64,000 nucleotides of DNA, taken from positions 212,822-276,821 of the forward strand of contig VCMS01000037.1 of NCBI GenBank assembly GCA_022539475.1. Direction: 5' to 3'. This DNA comes from Gracilaria domingensis (taxonomy: Eukaryota; Rhodophyta; Florideophyceae; Gracilariales; Gracilariaceae). Below, piece by piece: positions 51,370-60,340 of the stretch. Position 1 is the first letter of the stretch, and the number at the start of each line of letters is the position of its first letter. The notes below the pieces were generated by a model. That model did not search any database. It saw only the letters and a program-made list of their open reading frames with translations, and was not told where the DNA came from. Made by a program: the position numbers and the translations under genes.

Positions 51370-52509
51370 GGGCATTGCCCTCAGTCTAACTGCTCCCTAT
51401 TCTCTGGTACAAGTAGTTCTGCCGGGGGTAAAGGGCTATCCACCTTCGTATGACCACAACAAAAAAAAGATGAGGTTGTTCGAGCACAGTTCCGGAAATG
51501 TATTACAATGCTCTATCTATAATCCATTCAGAATGTCCTCTCTGTGTCTCACAGACAAGAAATTGGCCTGAAAGTTTGGCGGAGATTTGAGTGTCAACTT
51601 ACTGCATGCCGCCACACGAACGCTTTATTGCTTGGCGGAAACTGCGCGGCAGCGAAGCGCCTGTGGTGGCACGCAGTGACAGCTTTCTATTGGAGATTTG
51701 TTTGCGCGTAGTGAGGCGCCACAAAGTTAATTCGGTTGGTGGCTGCCACAGCTTTCGTTGAGGAGCATAGGATCTGTGTCGTTTTTGGGGCTGAATTGCA
51801 CGATATCATACAAGATGTATACCCGTAGCGGCTCATCAAAACGTTCAGAATGAAAAGCATGGCCTCCCGAAATTATCGTTAGCTCTATCACGTAACCTTA
51901 CCTTTGGTACGAACAGGTACAACTATGAGACAGACCCTCATGAGTGCTTCCCATTCGAAGGTAAAGGCTTTATAAAGCCGAAAGCTCATTTTGGTTTCGA
52001 GACTTGTGCCTCTGGCCTCAGGAGAGGTCCTTGACCTCTCTTCGATGCCGCCGCTGCATTACGGTGAATTGACGGTAACGTTCGGTCACGTGTGTGACCT
52101 AGTTTCTATTTCACAGTTTCAACCGGGGAATAAAGACGTGCCGCTCACCTCACAACCTGTGTGAGTCACAAGGTGTGTCACAACGTTTTGACTCTGTTTG
52201 CCAGCCACCAACCTTCTGTGAGACAGAGCAAGAGAATGGCTCTGGAACAGCAAGCTTAGGGCAAGTGCTGCGACGATTATCTACAACTCATGCATGGGTG
52301 CGGCATGCACTGTCTTCCCATTAGGTCTATTACACGTAGAAGATTGGTCCGTGCTAACTTGAGCAACATCGCCATGAAAAAGTCTGAGGATGGAGTCATT
52401 GGGCGCACGAAGACCACCAAGATCCGCCTCGCTCCCTACATCACGCGTCGATGAGCACTCCGTGCAACAGTTACATGTGGGCTAGCTTCTGAGGTTGGAA
52501 GGCTATCAA

Positions 52510-52534
52510 GGCTAAGAGGGTGTCCCTCTTAGCC
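52510..52534. repeat. Hairpin, 11-bp perfect arms, 3-nt loop
   Basis: GGCTAAGAGGG (52510-52520), loop TGT, CCCTCTTAGCC (52524-52534). Confidence 0.92.
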
Positions 52535-52887
52535 CTGTTCCCTTGGTAACCATACCCGGTATCTAACAACTTTGTTTGGGTGGAGATCTTCGTGGTCCGT
52601 CATCGTCAAGATGTCATTGACATTATGATCGCCCCAATAAAATCAAATTTAATTCCGGCCCAACTGCTGTCAAAAGGTCGGCGGCACGTTTTCGTTTCAT
52701 TGTCACCAAACTAGTAAACGAGCAAGTGGAACAGAACTCGGAAGGGTGTAGAGACCTCTAGGAACTCATTTTGCTCTGTCCGTCGGCAGTCTGCAGCAGT
52801 GCAGCACGCACAGTACGAAGCTTCTATCATGTAAGCGTGATGTAAGATTGTAAGCCTGATAGATACACGCACGTACCGCCACCTCAT

Positions 52888-52934
52888 GCACACGAAAGCG
52901 GGCTACACGTACAGTGCAGACCGCTTTCGTGTGC
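52888..52934. repeat. Inverted repeat, 14-bp perfect arms
   Basis: GCACACGAAAGCGG (52888-52901) and CCGCTTTCGTGTGC (52921-52934) flank a 19-nt loop. The loop sequence is nearly repeated just downstream of the right arm, so arm and loop together look like a small duplicated module. Confidence 0.9.
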
Positions 52935-53223
52935 TTGCTCTACACGTAGAGTGCAGACTCTACATGTAGCCTTCTACCCTTGGTATACCCCTCTTTTCTT
53001 TGTCCAGTCCGGAATCGATTGCTCTCGGATACACTCTCGGAACACGTTCATTTCATTTGGAGGAGCTCAAAAGAAACAAACGTCTCCCTCTCTCCTTTGT
53101 GGGGTTAACATTATAAAAATATGTTCCAGGTTTTCCTGATGATGTACAAGTCACTCTCACACCAACGGTAGATGAATATATGCATGTTGAATAAACCTTC
53201 GGAAGACTTCGTTCTCTCAATGC

Positions 53224-54606
53224 TCACAAGTGCCGAGTTCCAAGTTTCACTTCCTCCGCAAGGCCATCCAACCCATTGCTCTTCAAATCCTCTACAGCAA
53301 TCTCCCTCATCCATTGCTTCGTCAGCTGAACTCTTCCAAAGTCTACCAGGCCTTCCACTTGTTTCTTCTGATGCGCCACCTTTGCCCGTAGGATTATGTC
53401 CGCAGTTAGCAACACCACCGCCAGCAAGATGAGGATGCAAAGCGGAATGGCAGCTATCGCCCTCACAGTGGCTGATTGTCTCGTGCCTTGAAAGATCGGT
53501 CGATCTACAGCATTCACACGCACTCCTGCTACTCCCTCCTCGATTGCAACATTCAAAAAGGTTTGTGCAACTTCTATGAAGGCCCTCCTCGTCAACGTCC
53601 TACGCGTTGCATTTCGACTCGAAATCCTTCGTCCTGGAAAGATGGCGTCATTTATACGCAAAGCAACCATTAACCGCCGTCGTCTGTTTCGATCGTTGAG
53701 CTTCTCCAAAGCTTCACCCGATGCTCGGAATGCAACGGATTCTAACTCGCTCAATTGCCCACTGGTGAACACTATCACAAACTTGTCGTCGCCCTCAACA
53801 ACAAGGCATGTCTCGTGCTCAAGCAAGCATATCATGCGCCTGCTTTCAAGAACGTGAATACCTTCCCTCTCAAGCAAAGGCACAGAGAGGTTGGAGAGTC
53901 TTGTCGCTTGCTGTTCGAACAAGCTCGACAGCCGGTCACAGCCCCGCGATTCCGAAACGAGTGCCAACCTATCGCTTCTGATCGTGCTACCTGGTATACC
54001 CAGACGTGGGAATTCAAACATGGCTTCCCTGTCCTTCATTGAAACGCCACATGGCACGGAAGTATTGTCCAAACCAAGATAGGGCCGCCGCATCATGAAA
54101 GTACCTTTCCATATATACCCTCTTCCCACGCCACATTGCACATTTTGTTCTTCCGGCAACATGTCACGCACTTGACCGCTACTGTTAAAACATCTATCTC
54201 CTATAGCCCACGGAAAAACAGAGGCTCGCAGGTCAAAGCCTTCAAGATCTTGGGATGTGATATCGCTATGTGCAGGTTGATTCCATACCTTCCTATCGAC
54301 AGAGGCAGGAAGCGTGACGGTTGAGAACGAGAAAGCAAACAGAATTTCGGTCATGATGACGACGGCTCCAAGCAGAAGAAGCAAGTTGCGATTTCGACGA
54401 CGTCCCCAGTACACAGAATGCAGGGACACTAGGCCATACCGGGAGTCAAACAAGTCAACCTTCTGGCCACGAAGAATGTCTAAAGTGGCTTTCGATGCCA
54501 ATACATTGTATAGAAGGAGCTCCAGCACGGTGTTGATGAAAAGCGTGAGAAACACATAGCTCATAACGTTCCATGTGGACGGGTGAATGTTGAGACTGGT
54601 CTCCAT
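53224..54606 (-). CDS. Membrane protein B of the novel three-member family
   Basis: 460-aa diverged paralog of proteins A and C. Same plan: TM1 (WNVMSYVFLTLFINTVLELL), loop with FDSRYGLVSLHSVYWG matching DSRLGILSLYSTYYG, TM2 (LLLLLGAVVIMTEILFAF), a large extracytosolic domain, TM3 (AIAAIPLCILILLAVVLL) and a tail with KQWMREIAVEDLKSNGLDGL matching MQWFRRDFVKLLESQGFHAEL. It lacks the double-cysteine motif and is about 100 residues shorter in the central domain. The first in-frame ATG is at 54606. It lies in reverse orientation between A and C. I do not recognise any outside relative. Confidence 0.78.
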   Translation of the reverse strand: METSLNIHPSTWNVMSYVFLTLFINTVLELLLYNVLASKATLDILRGQKVDLFDSRYGLVSLHSVYWGRRRNRNLLLLLGAVVIMTEILFAFSFSTVTLPASVDRKVWNQPAHSDITSQDLEGFDLRASVFPWAIGDRCFNSSGQVRDMLPEEQNVQCGVGRGYIWKGTFMMRRPYLGLDNTSVPCGVSMKDREAMFEFPRLGIPGSTIRSDRLALVSESRGCDRLSSLFEQQATRLSNLSVPLLEREGIHVLESRRMICLLEHETCLVVEGDDKFVIVFTSGQLSELESVAFRASGEALEKLNDRNRRRRLMVALRINDAIFPGRRISSRNATRRTLTRRAFIEVAQTFLNVAIEEGVAGVRVNAVDRPIFQGTRQSATVRAIAAIPLCILILLAVVLLTADIILRAKVAHQKKQVEGLVDFGRVQLTKQWMREIAVEDLKSNGLDGLAEEVKLGTRHL

Positions 54607-56354
54607 TCTCACAGGTTCGAAAGCTTTCCCTACTCTCAGGTTTGATGCAGTAACAAAGCTTTACCAATGAAAGCGAGTGTGACGTAGTGTGGAACTCGAA
54701 ACGGTAGTTGCGCCACGTCAAATGTCGAGGGCGAATGAAAGGAGGCGTGGCAAGAGTGTTACAATCATGGACAGAGATATGAATGGCAACAAGCCGCTGA
54801 TGGGATAAGGCCGATGGGGATTCGTGCAAAGGTAGCTCATGCTTGAGCAAGATTGCGGTAGTGGGGTGGCTCAAAATGCAGGTGCATTGATGGGCGCGAC
54901 AGTACTAGTACTGACGCTGCGGATGTCGGCAGTTTTAGCTCCAGTATCTACGAGTCGTACGACAGCACAGTACAAATAATCTGGCGAGAGCTTCTTGCGT
55001 GCGTTGGGGCTCTGGTCTCCGGTGTAAACTTACAACGTTCGTCAGAACTTTCAGTGGTTGTTATTTGTTTCGACGCAGATTTGTCCACACGCCCACGGAC
55101 TTCTCTACTGAACCCACGAGATGCATTGTCGAGTCCTCGTTGACCATACTATTTATTGACGTGGTGCTTGATGACCAAGTCTGGAGCACACTTCTAATGT
55201 TTATTTAAACGGTGTCATGTACGGGTTGGGAAACGTCCCTCCGAAGTTCTGGCTACATGTGGAAATAGTGGCCATGCGAGTTGCAGGAAACTATGTATCT
55301 AATCTTGGTACGGAACTTGCAGACGCTGGAAAAGGATAGAAGAATCTAAAGAGAGAGCTTGAGCCAAATAGCTAACCTTCTGTTGTTCCAAGCTTTTTGA
55401 ATGCAGTTGTTATCAACGAATGAATGGCAACGACTTCCAAGTCTTGACGTACCAGTGTTCTATCTTTCGCTCGTATGGCGAAGTTCGGAGAGCATTCGCT
55501 CTGAAGATGAAAAGTGCTCCTCGATTCAATCAAATCAGGAATGATTGGCTGGCATATGCTTAACTGTTACCTTTGACTCTCTTGTCATTGCGGTTTGGGG
55601 CTACGGGCTGAGAGCTTTTGTTTCTGTTGGATTTCATTGGTTGAATGAAATTATTCCACAAGAAAGCAGCCTTTTTGACAAAAGCAACGGTTCACAACTG
55701 ATTGATGAACACGTGACCCCAACGGCAGAACTGATCATTCGCAATACTTGTGACTACCCTTGTATGGTAGTCTGCCAGAACACTGATAGAATTGCATTGA
55801 TTGCTCTCTCGAGCGAGAAAATGCGCCCAAAACTTCTGACGTGCGTGCATGCATGCATGCACGTGCACCCCCAAAATGCAAAAAGGAATGAAATATATTC
55901 TTTTTTGGTCTGTAATTTCAAGCGTTTCGGATGGGGCAGCAGGAGATCCTATCCATCAGGATATCATCGACGATGACCAGGGGTACACGTGCCAGCCAGC
56001 AGGTCCGGTGACCGCGGTGAAAAAGGCCTCGAGTGGAGTGGTCTCGCGCGGTCGTCGTACGACTGTAATGTACGGCAATCGCAAGTGCGCCATCTTGGAG
56101 GCGATACTTCGACGCCACGTCACCTTAATCACATACAGGCACACGTGCTTGAGCAACGCCTAGCTACCATCATTCATATCGTGCGCAACGTTTTCGTCAC
56201 ACGTCAGGTTCCACTTCATTCGAAGGGAGCTGCATTTGCTAGTCTCTCTTCACATCAGGCGGATGTCTCTCGATGCTACCCTTGGTATTGCTGAGCTCTC
56301 TCGAGTTTTCAGTTTCGACCCCGAGCCCTTTCGCTTGGCGGTCTATGCGCCACC
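54607..56354. other. Divergent intergenic region B/C
   Basis: 1.75 kb between the divergent starts of B and C, so it should contain both promoters. A 14-bp palindrome CAGTACTAGTACTG lies at about 54900. Open frames at 55545-55976 and 55849-56163 are short, overlap each other and have no recognised similarity. No repeat family identified. Confidence 0.5.
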
Positions 56355-57965
56355 ATGAACAGCACAGTAATCCTTGAGCCCCCAAAGAAGTTTCTGAGCC
56401 ACATCCCACAGCTAGTCGTAAGCGTGGATGAACCGGTATGGAACGTAATCGTGTTCATATGTCTCAACCTCATCGCACTCCCCATCATGGAATTCCTTGC
56501 CGATCTTCTCGTGCGCAAAACGGCCTCCGCAAAGATCCTAAAAGACGAGAGCATCCTACTTGTTGACTCGAGACTGGGAATTCTTTCATTGTACTCCACC
56601 TATTACGGCAAACATCGAAATCTCTTCTTCATGATACTGCTTGGCACACTAGTAATTATCATTGAGACCTTTGCAGAGTTCTCTAGTTCTTCCACAGAGC
56701 TCAGGGAAAGAGTTAGCACGGATGTTTGGAAGATGAAAGCTGCACATAATCATTCTTACATTTTTGACGAACCACCTGGGAACGGAAATCGGTCTGATGA
56801 GCAGATCGTGCAGTTGCGAGATGAACGACTGGGGTCCATCATGCACTCTACAGATTGCGTTTTTGCGCCGGATCTGCACCTGCAAGCGAACGAAGCGAGA
56901 CCAGGTAGAGACCTGAATCAAGTTATCCGCTTTCACTCCGTTCTGACGAATGCATCTGTTCTGAAACTGTTTTTGTCCGCTGATAATTCTACCGTGGCTT
57001 GCGATTACTATTCGGAGAAGAGAAGACGACTACAAGTGTGGCTGCCAGCCGTGCGCCGACGAGATGATAGATATGTAACATCGGCATCACGATTTGGACT
57101 TCTTCGCAACAGCTCTTTTTTCGACATAAACTGGACAAGAAGAGTCAGAATTGGAGATACCATTTACAGCATGTATGGGTATCGAAACCAAATCCCTAGC
57201 TTTGACAGGATGTTTTCAAACGCGTTTACTTGTCTGCAAATCTTTGATGACGAAGAATGTGGCGATTCGTGCGAGTCGGTAGGATGCGCGTTCTATGCTG
57301 TCCGGAATTTCACGTATACTTTTGGATTTGGAGAGGGGTCTATTGTGAACCAAGAAGGCCAACAGACTGTGAACATTCGCAGATGGAGAATGGAAGCAAC
57401 TGGTAACACTGGAAGAGGAGAAGTGAAGCGTGACTCATTTGAAATCTCATATGAAGAGCAATCCATGCGTTTTGTGCTGAGAATGCATCTGGAAGCATAC
57501 ATATGGGCAACTAATGAGGAGCAAATAGAGGTCAGACGTGTCGAAGTCATGTCAAAATACTTGCTGGGCATGACAGGAGAAGCGCATATCAACGGAGAGA
57601 TTGGGGAGTTGAGAAACAAGTTCATACAGCCAAGTGCTGATAGAGTTCGTCAAGCACCGACAGTCACCGTGATAGCTATCATTCCGCTAGCCCTCTTCAT
57701 CTTGACCACGACGTTGCAATTGGTTGAGCTGAGAATGCTGCAGTTAAGAATCCGAAAAGGTAAAGATTCTAGACATGTCTCAAAGGGCGGGGCCGAGGTA
57801 GAGACCAGCATGCAGTGGTTTCGCCGCGACATGTTGAAGATGGTGAGAACTCTGGGCATCAAAGCCGAACTGCAGGACGTATCCCTGAGACTCGTCGCTC
57901 AGAATGGCAAACGGAGGTTGAAGTTTCTGCCAGACTTGAACAACTTGCCTCAAACGCCGTTGTGA
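56355..57965 (+). CDS. Membrane protein C of the novel three-member family
   Basis: 536-aa close paralog of protein A, alignable from residue 1 with no gap through TM2. TM1 at about 29-49 (WNVIVFICLNLIALPIMEFL), loop RKTASAKILKDESILLVDSR with LGILSLYSTYYG, TM2 at about 88-108, extracytosolic domain with many N-x-S/T sites and the motif CGDSCESVGCAFYAVRNFT, TM3 (VIAIIPLALFILTTTLQLVE), then VETSMQWFRRDMLKMVRTLG. The ATG has a CCACC context. Strong N- and C-terminal conservation against a variable central domain suggests that the membrane/cytosolic part does a fixed job while the outer domain diversifies. Function unknown. Confidence 0.8.
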   Translation: MNSTVILEPPKKFLSHIPQLVVSVDEPVWNVIVFICLNLIALPIMEFLADLLVRKTASAKILKDESILLVDSRLGILSLYSTYYGKHRNLFFMILLGTLVIIIETFAEFSSSSTELRERVSTDVWKMKAAHNHSYIFDEPPGNGNRSDEQIVQLRDERLGSIMHSTDCVFAPDLHLQANEARPGRDLNQVIRFHSVLTNASVLKLFLSADNSTVACDYYSEKRRRLQVWLPAVRRRDDRYVTSASRFGLLRNSSFFDINWTRRVRIGDTIYSMYGYRNQIPSFDRMFSNAFTCLQIFDDEECGDSCESVGCAFYAVRNFTYTFGFGEGSIVNQEGQQTVNIRRWRMEATGNTGRGEVKRDSFEISYEEQSMRFVLRMHLEAYIWATNEEQIEVRRVEVMSKYLLGMTGEAHINGEIGELRNKFIQPSADRVRQAPTVTVIAIIPLALFILTTTLQLVELRMLQLRIRKGKDSRHVSKGGAEVETSMQWFRRDMLKMVRTLGIKAELQDVSLRLVAQNGKRRLKFLPDLNNLPQTPL

Positions 57966-58491
57966 ATACAGGGGGGTACCGCAGTGTTCGGGCGTGCAAT
58001 GTCTGTAATTGTTATCTATCATAGCGTGACCAGCTCCGTCGAAACGAATGGCGTCGTTTCTCCTGGTTGTCGTAGGGCCTACACTTGTACTTTTCTTCTA
58101 TCTAACCAGTCAACATCAAATGTGTCAAAAATTGGACAGCGCGTAAAAAGGTGATAATTCAGGTACCTGTCGGTCGCTTCATACCTGAACAGGTATGTGA
58201 AAACGCCATTTTGGTGATGGCGTCGGCGGTTACAGCCGAAGGGGGCAAAAACGATAAAGATAAAGTTTGCTCTCGTAGAGTACCAGTCCAATCGGACAAA
58301 GAAGCACTAGCCAAATATAAGCTTACGTAGATAAGAGTGCGACAGAAGCCAAACAAAGCACGGACACAAGAACAGAAGAGGGATACCGAACGTGGACAAG
58401 AAGATAAAGAAGAACAAACAAGGATAATATATGTAATGAGATATGAATAGAAATGTGTCACACCTAAACAATGAAAAAAGAGACCTGTGCT
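57966..58491. other. Short intergenic gap
   Basis: 526 bp between convergent genes. One 8-bp-arm hairpin, CATACCTG-AA-CAGGTATG (58180-58197). Nothing else seen. Confidence 0.5.
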
Positions 58492-59010
58492 CTAAAAGAT
58501 AGTACTGTTCTTCTTTCTAAGTGTCGCACGATGACGGCGGCTTCTGTAGTGGACGCGCAGATTGTAGGCTTCAGAGAACCGGATCTCGCAAGCCTCGAAG
58601 TTAATATCTAGCTCGGTGTAGTTTTCACGGCGCAAAGCTATGCGATAGCGACGGCCGGCTTCATGGACTTCAAGCTGCCGCTGGCTCTGGACTTTGATGT
58701 CACAGACACGACAGCGTTTGAAGATTCGCTTACGCGGCGGACGGTTACGACGGCGCTTCTCCTTCTGAGTGGCTACGCGAAAGATATGGCGCTCGCGTGG
58801 CCCGTCAAGAGGCCGCAAAGCCGACTTCTTTATCTGCGGAACGGGATTGGGGACTTCTCCTAGACGCTCGTCCTGGTCGATTTCGGACGAATACTCGCTG
58901 GATGAAAAGAAAGACGTTGGCACTTGATTTGAAACAAACAAGAAGTTAGTAGTCAGACAAAATGCCAAAAGAGCAGCTGAGAACAACTTAGTCTTGAATG
59001 ATTGCCTCAC
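58492..59010 (-). CDS. Hydrophobic leader plus U1-type zinc-finger protein, 5' end uncertain
   Basis: About 172 codons, unrecognised as a whole. After a hydrophobic leader (KLFSAALLAFCLTTNFLFVS) comes a polar region, a strongly basic patch (KEKRRRNRPPRKR), then a finger-like CRVCDIKVQSQRQLEVHEAG and a second, degenerate one (CEIRFSEAYNLRVHYRSRRH) resembling the dsRNA/U1-type C2H2 finger (C-x2-C-x12-H). In the first the last histidine is lost, in the second the first cysteine. The frame has no ATG: it is closed by TAA near 59020 and could only begin with GTG. Since CTATTAAC-x10-AG precedes the leader, a 3' exon of a longer gene is plausible; the upstream exon is not found. A signal-type leader on a nucleic-acid-binding finger is odd. 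Confidence 0.45.
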   Translation of the reverse strand: MRQSFKTKLFSAALLAFCLTTNFLFVSNQVPTSFFSSSEYSSEIDQDERLGEVPNPVPQIKKSALRPLDGPRERHIFRVATQKEKRRRNRPPRKRIFKRCRVCDIKVQSQRQLEVHEAGRRYRIALRRENYTELDINFEACEIRFSEAYNLRVHYRSRRHRATLRKKNSTIF

Positions 59011-60340
59011 GGCCGTAGGTTAATAGGAAGTTTACGCCGATTCACACAGTGTGTCTAGCAACAACAGGTGCAAAGCAACACTATGTGAGTAACGGATGTA
59101 GAGCAAAACGCCCTTTTGTGGGGATGCACCGAGGTGCTTTTCATAGTTTGTTGATCCGTCATCGGCTTCGACACCTCAGGTTATGAGAGGCTACTGGGGT
59201 AGTGCCCTATTTTGGGTTATGCCTAGGAAGGGTAGTATTTCTGCACACGTGTGCCAAGTTGACCCGATAGCGGGTGCGCCGTGGCAAGCCTGCCACGGTT
59301 GCACACCTGTAGTGTATTGGCCGGCAGCGCCAGATAGTTAGATATTTTAATTGATATTTTCAAGTGCCGTATATAAGTGGCGGCACTTGCCGCCACTGTA
59401 CGGGAAGTAAACCTCAACGAGGCCTTTGGCTCTGATCTTCTTGCCGCTTGCGCACGGTCACCAGCCCCATCGTGGGGAATACCGCCGCAATTCCGGGCTG
59501 ATCAACCAACCTCCGTCCCTGAGGAGTACTAATCCGTCGTCACGGCACTTTTCTTATCTATTTTATTGTTTTCATTTCCGTCTTACGGCTTTCGCTACTC
59601 TGCCCTACATTGTAGGTTTGTTTTATTTGTCTCGGGAGTTTTCCCGCTTATCGCGAGTCAGTGCTCCGCAGTGCGGCTCGTTTGTCGATCTTTTGTCGTC
59701 CCATACCGTTGGGCTGGATACCCCCACTCGCTGTGGCTCGCCGGAACCATCCGGATACCTACGCCGATTCTACCCCTTTTACCTCCGACTGCACGCCCAG
59801 ATCGGGGCCACCCGGATTTACACCCGGCTCGTGTTGGCCCTATCGGAGGGTTCTGCCGCTCGACTGCCCTTCACAGGGAGCAGGGCCTGAACACCCTGAG
59901 GTGCTCGTCCGCGACGCGGTTTGTTGCTTCCCGTCGAGGGTTTTGCACCACAAACTGGTCTCCCGACCTAGAATCGGCTTTATTGGCCAACAATCGTTGG
60001 AGCTGGTTCGTTTGATTAGAGCCCAGATAGTTGGGAATATCCGTTCTTACGGTTCTCTCATTGTCCGTTTTCGGAAGTTGTTTTGGTTGCCCATTGGCCG
60101 ACTGTGTCGGTGAACGATGTCCTCCCGTCGCAGGAGTGGCGCGCCACGTGCCGCTTCTGTGCCCGGTTCGTCCGGCTTGCCGGCAAGTTTGCCTCCGTTG
60201 CCGAAGGACGCACTGGAGGTCCCAGGCAATGGCGACCCGAAACCGGCTTCCCGGGGCCGCCGTTCTGATAACGGGACCCACCCACTCGTGGGCCAACTGA
60301 AACCGCACCTGCGGCTGATGCCGCCGCAGCGGTTGACGTT
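59011..60340. other. LTR and leader region of the gypsy element
   Basis: 1.3 kb without a cellular gene. Contains a TATA box set in nested inverted repeats (59361-59397) and the possible primer-binding site at 60230. The overlapping ORFs between 59426 and 60300 in all frames have no domain and are likely incidental to leader sequence. Confidence 0.55.
59370..59376 (+). promoter_or_regulatory. TATA box in candidate LTR
   Basis: TATATAA lies in the loop of the inverted repeat CAAGTGCCG (59361-59369)/CGGCACTTG (59381-59389). A competing hairpin AGTGGCGG/CCGCCACT (59376-59383 and 59390-59397) follows. Transcription would start near 59400. Confidence 0.5.

Larger units (their letters stand above)
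51370..53223. other. Intergenic with several hairpins
   Basis: 1.85 kb with no supported gene. Perfect inverted repeats occur at about 52022-52041 (8-bp arms), 52510-52534 (11-bp arms) and 52888-52934 (14-bp arms). Next to the last, CTACACGTA(C/G)AGTGCAGA is present twice (about 52903 and 52941). The gap lies between the convergent genes A and B, so it holds two 3' flanks, not promoters. Confidence 0.55.
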
